From contig JBBILR010000015.1 in assembly GCA_037444825.1 (NCBI GenBank), forward strand, positions 1-64,000: a stretch of 64,000 nt of DNA, written 5' to 3'. Below the pieces are notes generated by a model, which was not told the origin of the DNA, ran no database searches, and was given only the letters and a program-made list of their open reading frames with translations. Positions 8,684 through 17,174 of the stretch are shown one piece after another; the first letter of the stretch is position 1; every line of letters begins with the position of its first letter. The stretch comes from JBFLVU01 sp037444825 (GTDB lineage: Bacteria > Acidobacteriota > UBA4820 > DSQY01). The position numbers and the translations under genes were made by a program.

Positions 8684-8887
8684 GGGGGGGAATCGGCGGG
8701 AACCGGAACGAAGCGGTCTCCTGGGGGAAATGCCTTCCCCTTTGGGGGTACCCGCGGGATTCCCGAAGGTCGCGGGGCGAATCCCCCGCCTCCATCCCAC
8801 GGTCCTTCGGCCCCCGACGGCCGAGGAGGGGGTGACGCCGCGCCGGACCACCCCTCTCCGCCTTCCCATTCCCGTCTCTTCGCAGAA

Positions 8888-8913
8888 ACGGGAGGGGCCG
8901 GAGCCCCTCCCGT
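8888..8913 (-). terminator. terminator of the pilin-pilY1 operon
   Basis: An 11-pair stem (8888-8898 with 8903-8913) around the tetraloop CGGA lies 25 bases beyond the pilY1 stop. On the minus strand it is followed by TTTCTG. Confidence 0.75.
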
Positions 8914-8938
8914 CTCTTTGAAAGTGTCAGGAGGACCG

Positions 8939-11900
8939 TTACTTCAGTTCCCGCCACCAGGAGGGTTCGGGGTTGGACAGTCCCTGGCTGGGGTTGACCC
9001 CAGGGACGGTTTCGATGGTGGCCCGTTTCCCTTGGCCCACCCCGGAGCGGGCGACGATGACGCGGTTCCCGGCGATGGCGAAGCCGGAGCCGGCCCCCGA
9101 CCCGGCCTCGTAGGTCGTCGGCGTGACGTTGGCGGGCACCCCGCCGCTGACCTCGAACTCCACCTTGACGATGTACGACGTGCCGGCGCAGTCCGCGGTG
9201 TCGGGGTCGTAGACGAGGAAGAGGGCCAGCGGTTTCACGTCGCTCTGCACGGGGACGAAGAGCATGGGCGGCGCGGTGAGCTGGGCCCGGCGGCCGATCT
9301 TCTCGGTGGTGCTCCCGGGTTTGTACAGGTCCTGGATAGGGATCCGGACGATCTGGCTCGACGTGGCGGCGGAGGCGTTCATCTCCTTGGCGACGAGGTA
9401 GAGGGAGGGGACGAAGTAGCCGCTCTTTCCGACGTTGGGCCCGGTGATCGTCTCCGACTTCTCGTAGAAGGAGCCGCTCCCGAAGGCGTAGAGGTCGTAC
9501 CCCTGGGAGCCCTGGTAGTACCCGCTGACGGCGGCGGGGTAGTAGAGGGGCTGCATCTGGCCGGCCTTGGCCGTGGCGTCGATGCCCACCACGGGGGTGT
9601 ACGAGGAGGAGGGCAGGAACCAGATCCGCCCGTTGAGGTCCGCCTGGAGCGCCAGGTCCACGAGGCTGTCGGGGTAGTACGCCTCGGCGGTGGTGCTGAA
9701 GATCGTGGAGGCGGCGTAGGTCTGGTTTCCGACGTAGGGGGCGACCCCGCTGTTGCTCAAGGCCTTGGGGGTGAAGGTGCCGGTGGCGGGATCGAAGAGA
9801 AGGACCGACGGCGCCACCTGGGAGGAGGCGGTGGAGGCGGGGTTCCGCCCGGAGCCCAGGAGCCCCTTTGCCGTGGCCACGCCGGTGTAGCCGATGGCCG
9901 GCACGCTCCAGGACTCCTTGAGCCCCGAAACCTGGAGGGATGCGGGGTAGGAGCCGGTCTTGGTCCAGAGGACCGTGAGGGGTACGTAGTGGGCGTCGGT
10001 GGAGACGGGGTCGGTGACGTCCAGCGCCGCCACCAGGTCCCCCCCGGGGCCCTCGGTGAGGAAGAGGACCGTCCGCCACCCGTTGATGGGGCTGCCGAAG
10101 TAGACGTCGGCGTACCTCGGGTGGTTCGCCAGCGTGTAGAGCTGATCGGCGGGCATCTTGGGCTGCCCCACGGGGTTGTTCACGGGGTCGGCCGCGTAGG
10201 TCTCAAAGAGGTCCGCCTGGTCGGCGAGGAGGTTGGGGGGCAGGAGGGCGATGACCTCCTGGCCGTCGTCCACCCGGAAGGCGTGGAGGAAGCCGTCGTT
10301 GGAGCCGATCCAGACGAGGGGGGTCCGGTCCTTGTAGTCGCTCTCGAAGGCGGTGTGGTCGTTGACGCTGGCCTTCTTGTACTCCTCCGGCGCCTGCACG
10401 ATGGCCGGGGTGGAGTTGATGATGGGGCCGAGCTTCCAGGTGCGGTCGGCGCCGCTGCCGTTGCCGCCCCGCATGAAGTCCACCACCGCGTTGGTGAGCC
10501 GACCCGGGTCGAAGGTCGGGCTGAACTGCGAGGCGATGGTCTTCAGCGTGGAAAGGTTGCTGGCCTTGATCTCCACGAGGTTGTTGGAGGCGTCCCACGT
10601 GTAGAGCTTTCGGGTGGAGGCGGAGGTGGTCTTGAGAACCTCCCCCGCGTCCCACTTCGGGGTGGAGACGTTGTTGATGTCGAAGCAGTAGAGGTGGCCC
10701 TTCCACGTGGGGAACTCGGCGGAGGCCAGCATGGCCACGTTGCCGGTGCTGACGGTGGAGGAGGCCACGGGGGCCGAGGTGGTGTAGTCCCCGGTGGCCA
10801 CGGCCGCCACGATGGAGGCGAAGGCGTTGCGCAGCGCCGCCGAGGAGTTGGCGAAGTAGGCGTAGTTGGTGTGGGTGCTGTTGATGGTGTAGTGGCTCTC
10901 GTCGCCGGTGGCGGTGGGGAGGTAGGGGTCGTTGGCGGTGTCGAAGCCCGCGTCTCCGTTGGGGCTGTCGGCGTCGGTGCGCCCCATGTAGGCGTTGAAA
11001 TTGAGCTCGCACCGGCTTACCGCGTCGGAGACGCCGATGACCCACGTCCGCACCTTGATGGGGGTGCTGCCGTTTCTGGAGAGGTCGAGGTTCCAGATCT
11101 GCTCCGCGATCCCCGCCGGGAAGGCGGTGTAGTTCCGGTCCCTGCCGTTGCGCTCGTCGCAGTCGTAGCCGGAGGAGCCGGCGTCGCAGGCGTAGGGGGG
11201 GCTCCCGCAGGGGTCGATCCAGTTCTTGTTGGAGGGGTTGCAGTAGTTGGAGAGGCCGTCGGTCACGAGGATGGCGGCGTAGGTACGTCCGCAGTTGTAC
11301 TTCGGGTCCCCGTTGAAGGTGGCCTGGAGCTGGGCCTTGGCGTAGGTCAAGGCCCCCCGTGTGGGGGTGGAGCCGCTGGCGCCGAGGCCCCCGGCGCTCT
11401 GGAGTTTCATCTTGTTCTCGATTCCCGTCACCACCCCCGTGTCGTTGGAGTCGATGGGCACCTGCAGGGTGTGGGTGTTGCAGCTGGATCCGGAGAAGGT
11501 GATGAGGCCCCAGTTGACCACGTCGGCACTCTTGCCGATGAGGTCCATGGGGGGCTGGCTCACCCCGCCCGAGGCGCCGGGCAGGTTCGGGAAGGCCGCG
11601 ATGTCGAAGGGAGGGCCGGGGTCGCCCTGGTAAGACCTGAAGGTGACGGTCCACTTGAAAGTATGGGTGGAAGCCGTATGGGAGACCGTGGGGCCGGTGA
11701 TGGTGCCGTTCCAGCCGGAGTTGGTGATGTACCCGTAGGAGGTGTCGGTGAGCCAGACGCCCGGCTCCTTCCACGGGGTGACGATGGTCACGCTGTTCCC
11801 CAGCGCGTTCTTCAGCGTGGCCATGCGGCTGGGCCACCTCTGGGTGACGGTCAAGGTGTAGGTCCAAACTTTACATTTGCCCCTACTGCAACTGCCTCCT

Positions 11901-12151
11901 CTTTTGGACCAGGCCGCGGTGGGGACGGTCCCCGTGGCGTCCACCCCCACGCCGTTTCCCCGGAGGTCCCAAGCCATGGAGCCGCTCACGTCCACCACCA
12001 GGTAGACGTTGGGCCGGGCGAACTGGTGGGTGATCTGGAGCATGGGGTCGTAGCCTTCGGCGGCCCGGAGGGAAAGCGAGGGTGGCGCCGCCCCCAGGAG
12101 AAGCAGGACCCCGAGGGCCCACAAACGGGTGAGACGGATTCTCGTACGCAT
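8939..12151 (-). CDS. pilY1: type IV pilus tip protein PilY1
   Basis: A 1070-residue secreted protein. The signal peptide spans about residues 1-31. A von Willebrand A-type domain begins with NVYLVVDVSGSM, whose MIDAS aspartate is near residue 54. The C-terminal half is the PilY1 beta-propeller, with GSNDGFLHAF near residue 620 and the calcium-site-like DLALQADLNGRIWF near residue 837. PilY1 sits at the pilus tip, supports adhesion and surface sensing, and primes pilus extension with minor pilins. It is the last gene of the minor-pilin operon, as in Pseudomonas. The ATG at 12151 has AAGGAG eight bases upstream. Confidence 0.93.
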   Translation of the reverse strand: MRTRIRLTRLWALGVLLLLGAAPPSLSLRAAEGYDPMLQITHQFARPNVYLVVDVSGSMAWDLRGNGVGVDATGTVPTAAWSKRGGSCSRGKCKVWTYTLTVTQRWPSRMATLKNALGNSVTIVTPWKEPGVWLTDTSYGYITNSGWNGTITGPTVSHTASTHTFKWTVTFRSYQGDPGPPFDIAAFPNLPGASGGVSQPPMDLIGKSADVVNWGLITFSGSSCNTHTLQVPIDSNDTGVVTGIENKMKLQSAGGLGASGSTPTRGALTYAKAQLQATFNGDPKYNCGRTYAAILVTDGLSNYCNPSNKNWIDPCGSPPYACDAGSSGYDCDERNGRDRNYTAFPAGIAEQIWNLDLSRNGSTPIKVRTWVIGVSDAVSRCELNFNAYMGRTDADSPNGDAGFDTANDPYLPTATGDESHYTINSTHTNYAYFANSSAALRNAFASIVAAVATGDYTTSAPVASSTVSTGNVAMLASAEFPTWKGHLYCFDINNVSTPKWDAGEVLKTTSASTRKLYTWDASNNLVEIKASNLSTLKTIASQFSPTFDPGRLTNAVVDFMRGGNGSGADRTWKLGPIINSTPAIVQAPEEYKKASVNDHTAFESDYKDRTPLVWIGSNDGFLHAFRVDDGQEVIALLPPNLLADQADLFETYAADPVNNPVGQPKMPADQLYTLANHPRYADVYFGSPINGWRTVLFLTEGPGGDLVAALDVTDPVSTDAHYVPLTVLWTKTGSYPASLQVSGLKESWSVPAIGYTGVATAKGLLGSGRNPASTASSQVAPSVLLFDPATGTFTPKALSNSGVAPYVGNQTYAASTIFSTTAEAYYPDSLVDLALQADLNGRIWFLPSSSYTPVVGIDATAKAGQMQPLYYPAAVSGYYQGSQGYDLYAFGSGSFYEKSETITGPNVGKSGYFVPSLYLVAKEMNASAATSSQIVRIPIQDLYKPGSTTEKIGRRAQLTAPPMLFVPVQSDVKPLALFLVYDPDTADCAGTSYIVKVEFEVSGGVPANVTPTTYEAGSGAGSGFAIAGNRVIVARSGVGQGKRATIETVPGVNPSQGLSNPEPSWWRELK

Positions 12152-12167
12152 GGCATCGCTCCTTGGG

Positions 12168-12770
12168 TCAGTCCTTCTTGAGGCCGGCGGAGGAGGTCCC
12201 CGCCTGGTTCCCGAGGTACTGCGGTCCCCCAATGCCCCCGGCCCCGCCGAGGAACATCTGCTCTTCGAGGATCTTTTCGGCGAGGACCCGCCCCGAGGGG
12301 TCCACCACCTGCCCCACCGCGAGGATGTTGACCTTCTGGTCCCCGTCCGTCGTGGCGGAATGGGTGGTGTCGTCCTGGTTGTTGCGGAGGTACAGGGAGT
12401 ACCGGACCTGGTCCACCACCCCCGCCGGCTGGGGGACGAGAACCTCGTGCAACTCGGCGGCGGTGGCGGGGTCCAAAAGCGGGATCCCCGCGTAGCCTCC
12501 TCCCGGAGGGGTGAGGCTCGGGATGGAGGTGGTCCTCGTGAGCATGGTGTTCAAGGCGTTGGGGTCGTTGAGGACGGCGTCGAAGACCACCCGCTCGGCC
12601 CGCCTCAGGCCGGCGTCGGCCGCGTAGAGGCCCGCCTGGACCAGCTTGTCGTTGGAGGAGATCCGGTCCTCCACCGTCATGTACAGGACCCCGGCGATCC
12701 CCACCATGGTGAGGACGAAGACCACCAGGACGATGGTGATGAGGGCGCTTCCCTTCTCGGCCTTTCGCAT
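12168..12770 (-). CDS. pilX: PilX-like minor pilin
   Basis: A 200-residue protein with a short charged leader (MRKAEKG) followed directly by a hydrophobic helix SALITIVLVVFVLTMVGIAG. This is the pattern of PilX N-terminal domains; the usual E5 of major pilins is absent. The segment AADAGLRRAERVVFDAVL is also typical of PilX. It is proposed to join the minor-pilin complex that initiates pilus assembly and presents PilY1. It sits between pilW and pilY1 with only two bases to pilW. Confidence 0.82.
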   Translation of the reverse strand: MRKAEKGSALITIVLVVFVLTMVGIAGVLYMTVEDRISSNDKLVQAGLYAADAGLRRAERVVFDAVLNDPNALNTMLTRTTSIPSLTPPGGGYAGIPLLDPATAAELHEVLVPQPAGVVDQVRYSLYLRNNQDDTTHSATTDGDQKVNILAVGQVVDPSGRVLAEKILEEQMFLGGAGGIGGPQYLGNQAGTSSAGLKKD

Positions 12771-12772
12771 GG

Positions 12773-13903
12773 CTAGTTCCCCAGCGTCCGATTCCGGACC
12801 ATGAGCGTCGTGGTGAGGCGGTAGTGGTAACGGTCGTCGAGCCCGCCCGCCGCGTGGTCCTCGGCGGCGGGGCGGCCGAAGCGGTTCCGGTGGGTGAGGG
12901 TGACGGGAAGCCGGTCGGAACGGGCGGTGACGGTGAGGCGGATCCCCACCACGTTCGTGACGTCGGTGGCCGTCGGCGTCCCGTTGGGTCCCGCCTGGGG
13001 CGGCACGGCGTTGTTGAGGATCGTCCCGTCGTTGTAGATGTAGGCCACCTGCAGGTCCTCCACGTTGTCGAGGAGGGGGACGAAGCCCGCGTCGGGGGCG
13101 GCGGGGTCGAAGAGACCCCAGCGCTGCTGGAGCTGGAAGCTCTTCACGCGGAAGCAGGTGTAACGAACCGCGCCCATGATGTTCACCGGAGGATCCAAAG
13201 TGCCACCCGGGCCTCCCGGCGGGTTGATGCCGTCCGACTGACCCGGGTTCGCGACGACGTGGATGATCTCGCCGTCGCTGTTGGCGCAGTCGACCTGCTG
13301 GTAGTTGGTGATCTGGTAGTAGACCCAGTTTCCGCGTTCGTCCACCACCGTCAGGATGGCGCTCTTCCCCGTGGCGGGGTCGTAGCCGGTGGCCTCCTTG
13401 AACATCTGGTCGTTGATGGTGTCGCTGCCGCCGGTCAGGGGGCCGTAAGGGGGGGGACACCCCTCGGCGTAGCCGATCCACGCGTTGGCGGCGTTGAGGT
13501 CGCTGCCCGTCCAGCGGACGATGGGGATGTTCAGCGAACCTTGGTTGGGCACGGCCAGCGTGATGATGTCCGTCCCGAGGTCCGCCAGGGCGGCGTTCGT
13601 GACGTTGTTGTAGCTCGCCTGGACGTTGACACCGTTCCGCTGGTAGTAGGTCACGATGGCGTTGGGGTTTCCGCCGCGGAAGTTCATGTCGGTGGCCCCG
13701 CGGACGTAGTAGCCCACGTAGTCCACGGCCCTCCGGGCCGTCTGGCGCGGGCTGGCGAAGAGCTCCTGCCGCTGGGAGAAGGTCCTCATGGAAAAGAGGA
13801 AGGTCAGCGACAGGACGAGGACCACCACCAGGAGGAACATGGAGACGGTGGCCTCCACGAGGGTGAAGCCCGCCTCGGCCTTACTTCGGAATGTGCGCCA
13901 CAT
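12773..13903 (-). CDS. pilW: PilW-like minor pilin
   Basis: A 376-residue protein with the class III prepilin signature AGFTLVEATVSMFLL. Cleavage is expected after Gly12, leaving Phe at +1 and Glu at +5. The large globular C-terminal domain (VRRAVDYVGYYVRGA and so on) agrees with PilW, which is the longest minor pilin. It overlaps pilV by 23 bases. The order fimU-pilV-pilW-pilX-pilY1 assigns it more firmly than sequence alone. Confidence 0.85.
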   Translation of the reverse strand: MWRTFRSKAEAGFTLVEATVSMFLLVVVLVLSLTFLFSMRTFSQRQELFASPRQTARRAVDYVGYYVRGATDMNFRGGNPNAIVTYYQRNGVNVQASYNNVTNAALADLGTDIITLAVPNQGSLNIPIVRWTGSDLNAANAWIGYAEGCPPPYGPLTGGSDTINDQMFKEATGYDPATGKSAILTVVDERGNWVYYQITNYQQVDCANSDGEIIHVVANPGQSDGINPPGGPGGTLDPPVNIMGAVRYTCFRVKSFQLQQRWGLFDPAAPDAGFVPLLDNVEDLQVAYIYNDGTILNNAVPPQAGPNGTPTATDVTNVVGIRLTVTARSDRLPVTLTHRNRFGRPAAEDHAAGGLDDRYHYRLTTTLMVRNRTLGN

Positions 13904-14402
13904 AGTCCACCCTCTTGTTGGCGATGCCCGCGCCCCGGTACCGCCGGACCCCCGCGGAGAGGACCGGCGTGGCTTCCGCCGTGACGATCCACATCCCCGG
14001 CTCCCCCGCCGAATCCCCGTCGGTGAAGGTGACGGCGAGGCGGAAGGGGCCGTCGGGGACCTCCACCACGTTGGCGGCGGCGGGTCCCCAGAAGGAGCCG
14101 GTGAGCTCGCTCGAGCTGTACGGCAGGTTGTAGGTCCCCGCGGCGAAGGTGATCCCTGTGGCCAGAGGGGGGGTCACCCCCTCCCCCTGCAGGAACCGGA
14201 GGTAGCGGACGTTTTCGCAGACCTGCTGGCACTTGTAGGTCATCTCCGTCCGGGCGGCGGAGCCGAGGTTCACCAGGTAGGCCATGGCGAACATCTGCAA
14301 AACGCCGATCATCAAGAAAAAGAGGATGAGGAGGGCGATGAGGACCTCGATGAGGCTCGTCCCCCGTTCTCCCTGCGGAGTGCGGACTTCCGTGGTTTCC
14401 AT
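13881..14402 (-). CDS. pilV: PilV-like minor pilin
   Basis: A 173-residue prepilin with ERGTSLIEVLIALLIL. Cleavage follows Gly13, and Thr replaces the usual Phe at +1, as seen in PilV proteins. The rest is a small globular domain with two cysteines (YKCQQVC), which may be disulphide-linked. It starts one base after the fimU stop codon, so translation is coupled. Confidence 0.82.
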   Translation of the reverse strand: METTEVRTPQGERGTSLIEVLIALLILFFLMIGVLQMFAMAYLVNLGSAARTEMTYKCQQVCENVRYLRFLQGEGVTPPLATGITFAAGTYNLPYSSSELTGSFWGPAAANVVEVPDGPFRLAVTFTDGDSAGEPGMWIVTAEATPVLSAGVRRYRGAGIANKRVDYVAHIPK

Positions 14403-14403
14403 C

Positions 14404-14994
14404 TCAGCCCCTCTCCTTGGTCACGGTGGGCCGCCAGAGCGGCGTCACGTCGACGGTGAAGGTCAAGACCGGGCGGAGCGTCCCCGAACCGGTCATCTCG
14501 AGGTGCGTGAGCGTCACGCGGGCCACCGCCGTCCTCGGCTGGCCGGTGCCGGGGTTCACGGCCCGGCCCAGGGTGTCGCACAGCAGGACGAGGGTGCCCC
14601 CCCCGCCGGCGGGCCAGGCGGTGGCGGCCGCCGTCGAGTTGGAAAGGACGATGTCGGAGGTGAGGGTCATCCGCTCCAGTTCCCGGTCGGTGGTCTCCAT
14701 GGCCCCGTTCTCGTTGGTGTCCTCCACCAGCCTCACGATGCGCGAGCCGTTGGCCTGGACCGGCCCGATTTCCGTGAAGACCCCCCGGCCCTGCTGGGCG
14801 GTGAGGATGTAGGCCCGGTCCACGAAGCCCTTGAACTCCTGCGCGGCGGTCTCCAGCCGCTGGCGCTTCAGCGCCTTGCTGGTGGCCACGGTGAGGATCA
14901 CGGCCACCATGCCCATGATCGCCACCACCACCAAGACCTCGATGAGGGAGAAGCCCCTCTCCCCCTTCGGCGGCCGCGCGTTCTTCGAGGCCAT
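14404..14994 (-). CDS. FimU/GspH-like minor pilin
   Basis: A 196-residue prepilin with GERGFSLIEVLVVVAIMGM. PilD cleavage is expected after Gly14. The GspH/FimT-like body (KALKRQRLETAAQEFKGFV) and its first position in the operon match FimU, which links the minor-pilin tip complex to the shaft. I chose the ATG at 14994 because GGAGG stands five bases upstream and it gives a normal 14-residue leader. An upstream in-frame ATG at 15063 would give a 37-residue leader and has a weaker GGAG site. Confidence 0.82.
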   Translation of the reverse strand: MASKNARPPKGERGFSLIEVLVVVAIMGMVAVILTVATSKALKRQRLETAAQEFKGFVDRAYILTAQQGRGVFTEIGPVQANGSRIVRLVEDTNENGAMETTDRELERMTLTSDIVLSNSTAAATAWPAGGGGTLVLLCDTLGRAVNPGTGQPRTAVARVTLTHLEMTGSGTLRPVLTFTVDVTPLWRPTVTKERG

Positions 14995-15093
14995 CGGCAC
15001 CTCCGCGGTCTTTTTAGCAATCTCCGCGCCAACGAGTGCTTCCCCTTCCTGGAAAGGTTCCATTCCCGTCTCCCCTGAAGACAGCAAAAAAAC

Positions 15094-15108
15094 GTTACTT
15101 CTGGTAAC
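15094..15108. promoter_or_regulatory. inverted repeat GTTAC-N5-GTAAC between pilin and BMC genes
   Basis: A perfect five-base inverted repeat with a five-base spacer lies 12 bases upstream of the -35 of the microcompartment gene and about 100 bases upstream of the pilin operon. It is a candidate operator for either divergent unit. I could not identify the pilin promoter itself in 14995-15120. Confidence 0.4.
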
Positions 15109-15120
15109 CATCCCCGCGCG

Positions 15121-15149
15121 TTGACAGGTCTCGCCTCCGCATCTATTGT
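15121..15149 (+). promoter_or_regulatory. sigma70 promoter of the microcompartment gene
   Basis: TTGACA at 15121-15126 and TATTGT at 15144-15149 are separated by exactly 17 bases. The ATG follows 22 bases after the -10. Confidence 0.85.
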
Positions 15150-15171
15150 AAAACCTTTCGGGGAGCGGGGC

Positions 15172-15504
15172 ATGATTCCTCTGGAGGCGCTGGGCATGAT
15201 CGAGACGCGGGGCTTCGTGGCGGCGGTGGAGGCCGCCGACGCCATGGTGAAGGCCGCGCGGGTTCTGCTCGTGGGCAAGGAGTACGTGGGCAGCGGGTAC
15301 GTCACGGTGATGGTCCGCGGGGACGTGGGCGCCGTGAAAGCCGCCGTGGACGCCGGCGCGGCCGCCGCCCGCCGGGTGGGGGAGATCGTCTCCGTCCACG
15401 TCATCCCCATGCCGTACGGCCAGGTGGAATCGATCCTGCCCCAGCCCCCGGCCGGGGAGGCCGGGCCGCTCCCGGCCCGCGGCCAGGCCCGCCGGAAACC
15501 CTGA
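15172..15504 (+). CDS. bacterial microcompartment hexameric shell protein (BMC-H)
   Basis: A 110-residue single-BMC-domain protein like EutM/PduA. It opens with EALGMIETRGFVAAVEAAD and keeps the VMVRGDVGAVKAAVDAG segment that forms the hexamer face. BMC-H hexamers tile the shell of metabolosomes and let small metabolites through a central pore. A proline/glycine-rich tail of about 20 residues follows the domain. No pentamer (EutN/CcmL type) or trimer gene is in the window, so a full shell would need genes elsewhere. The next gene, 17 bases away, is a microcompartment-type aldehyde dehydrogenase. The promoter sits inside the longer open frame, so ATG 15172 is the start. Confidence 0.93.
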   Translation: MIPLEALGMIETRGFVAAVEAADAMVKAARVLLVGKEYVGSGYVTVMVRGDVGAVKAAVDAGAAAARRVGEIVSVHVIPMPYGQVESILPQPPAGEAGPLPARGQARRKP

Positions 15505-15521
15505 GGCGATAGGGGGCTCTC

Positions 15522-17126
15522 ATGGCCCAGAACGACGTGGACCTGGCGGTGGGGGCCGTCCGGAGGGCCCAGGCGCTCTTCGCCGACTTCTCCCAGGAGC
15601 AGGTGGACAAGGTGGTGGACGCCGTCCACGCCGCCTGCCTGCCCCTGCTGGAGAAGTGGGCCCGGCTGGCCCACGAGGAGACCGGCTACGGAACCATCGC
15701 CGACAAGACGGTGAAGAACCGGTTCGCCGCCGAGGAGGTCTACCGGTACATCCGGCCCATGCGGACGGTGGGCTTCCTCTCCGCCGACCCCGGCCGGGGC
15801 CTCTACGAGGTGGCCTCGCCCATGGGCGTGGTGGCGGCGGTGATCCCCTCCACCAACCCCACCTCCACGGCCATCTACAAGATTCTTCTGGCCTTGAAGG
15901 CCCGGAACGGCATCGTCCTCTCCCCCCACCCCTCCGCCAAGCACTGCATCCGCGCCGTGGCCGAGACCCTCCACGACGCCGCCGTGGCCGCCGGGGCCCC
16001 CCGGGGCGTCGTCGGCCTCCTGCCCGACCCCTCCATCGAGCAGACCCAGGCCCTCCTGCGCCATCCCGGGGTCAACGTGATCCTGGCCACGGGGGGGATG
16101 GGCCTCGTGCTGGCGGCGTACTCCTCGGGAAAGCCCGCCTACGGGGTGGGCCCCGGAAACGTCCCCGCCTTCATCGAGCGCACGGCGGTGCTGAGGAAGG
16201 CCGTCCGGGACGTGGTGGCCGGGAAGTCCTTCGACTGGGGCACCATCTGCGCCAGCGAGCAGTCGGTGATCGTGGACCTTCCCTTGGCGGAGAAGGCCCG
16301 GGAGGAGTTCCGGGCCGCCGGGGGGTACTTCGTGAACGACCGGGAAAAGGCCCTTCTCGAAGCCCTCATGGTGGACAAGGAGGGGCGCCTCAACCCCAAG
16401 GTGGTGGGGAAGTCCCCCCAGGCCATCGCCCGGATGGCCGGCTTCGAGGTTCCCCCCTCCGTCAAGGTCCTCCTGGTCCCCGAGGAGGGGGTGGGGCGGG
16501 AGCACCCCCTGACGCTGGAGAAGCTCTCCCCGGTCCTCTCCTACTTCGAGGCCGACGGGTGGGAGGCGGGGTGCCTGAGGTGCATCGAGGTGCTGAAGTA
16601 CGGGGGCCTGGGCCACACCCTCTGCCTCCACACCCAGGACCCGGAGGTCATCCGCCAGTTCGCCCTCAAGAAACCGGTCTTCCGCATCATCGTCAACTCG
16701 CCCGGCACCCACGGCGCCATCGGGTACACCACCAACCTCCCCCCGGCCATGACGCTGGGGTGCGGGGCCCTGGGCAACAACATCACCAGCGACAACATCA
16801 CCCCCCTGCACCTCATCGACCGGAAGCGGGTGGCCTACGAGAGCCGTCCCCTGGAGGAGGGCCGCCCCGTGCCCCTGCCGCCCCTGGTGAAGGTGGAGGA
16901 CGGCCTGGAGGCCGCCGCCCGGAAGTTCCTCGCCGAGCGGCTGGGGCCCCGGGGCGGCGGGAAGGCCCCGCCGCCGGCGCCGGAGGCCCCGAGGGACTTC
17001 GTCAGCGAGCAGGACGTCCGGGAGGCCCTCCGGGACAACCGCAAGATCCCCATCCACCCGAAGACGATCCTGACCCCCTCCGCCCGGGAACTGGGGGAGG
17101 CGCACCGCGTTTTCGAACGGCGCTGA
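15522..17126 (+). CDS. microcompartment-type CoA-acylating aldehyde dehydrogenase
   Basis: A 534-residue aldehyde dehydrogenase of the EutE/PduP group, which converts an aldehyde, CoA and NAD+ into acyl-CoA and NADH. The core shows NPTSTAIYKILLALKARN, GPGNVPAFIERTA and the catalytic cysteine in WGTICASEQ (about residue 243). After a Gly/Pro linker at about 480-490 comes a C-terminal extension (SEQDVREALRDNRKIP, then ILTPSARELGEAH). Its form suggests an encapsulation or targeting segment. EutE/PduP usually carry such segments at the N-terminus, so this arrangement is different. Adjacency to a BMC-H shell gene supports action inside a compartment. Substrate chain length is unknown. Confidence 0.9.
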   Translation: MAQNDVDLAVGAVRRAQALFADFSQEQVDKVVDAVHAACLPLLEKWARLAHEETGYGTIADKTVKNRFAAEEVYRYIRPMRTVGFLSADPGRGLYEVASPMGVVAAVIPSTNPTSTAIYKILLALKARNGIVLSPHPSAKHCIRAVAETLHDAAVAAGAPRGVVGLLPDPSIEQTQALLRHPGVNVILATGGMGLVLAAYSSGKPAYGVGPGNVPAFIERTAVLRKAVRDVVAGKSFDWGTICASEQSVIVDLPLAEKAREEFRAAGGYFVNDREKALLEALMVDKEGRLNPKVVGKSPQAIARMAGFEVPPSVKVLLVPEEGVGREHPLTLEKLSPVLSYFEADGWEAGCLRCIEVLKYGGLGHTLCLHTQDPEVIRQFALKKPVFRIIVNSPGTHGAIGYTTNLPPAMTLGCGALGNNITSDNITPLHLIDRKRVAYESRPLEEGRPVPLPPLVKVEDGLEAAARKFLAERLGPRGGGKAPPPAPEAPRDFVSEQDVREALRDNRKIPIHPKTILTPSARELGEAHRVFERR

Positions 17127-17147
17127 CGGCCCCGGTCGCCCGGCGCC

Positions 17148-17157
17148 GTGGTAGAGT
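17148..17157 (+). promoter_or_regulatory. extended -10 promoter of the GMC oxidoreductase gene
   Basis: GTGGTAGAGT matches the extended -10 pattern found before several genes here. It implies that transcription of the oxidoreductase can begin separately from the microcompartment genes, and that the GTG at 17148 is not the start codon. Confidence 0.5.
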
Positions 17158-17174
17158 CGGCGGGGGGTGTTGCC

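Noticed and set aside
8765..8795. tRNA T-arm-like sequence in the gap before pilY1
   Set aside because: The stem does not flank a seven-base TTCRANY loop and no acceptor or anticodon arm is present.
8620..8938. c-di-GMP riboswitch upstream of the porin
   Set aside because: Neither the conserved core nor the paired helices of known classes can be found. Only a terminator and a promoter-like element are visible.
8204..12181. A 1325-codon open frame on the plus strand opposite pilY1
   Set aside because: It is the antisense of a well-supported pilY1 gene and has the low-complexity Gly/Val/Arg bias of GC-rich shadow frames, with no domain.
15060..15120. sigma54 promoter for the pilin operon
   Set aside because: No GG-N10-GC pair is present; the TTTTTTTGCTG stretch has no GG at the right distance.
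17148..17174. Alternative GTG start of the GMC oxidoreductase
   Set aside because: It overlaps the extended -10 GTGGTAGAGT and adds nine residues with no family match.
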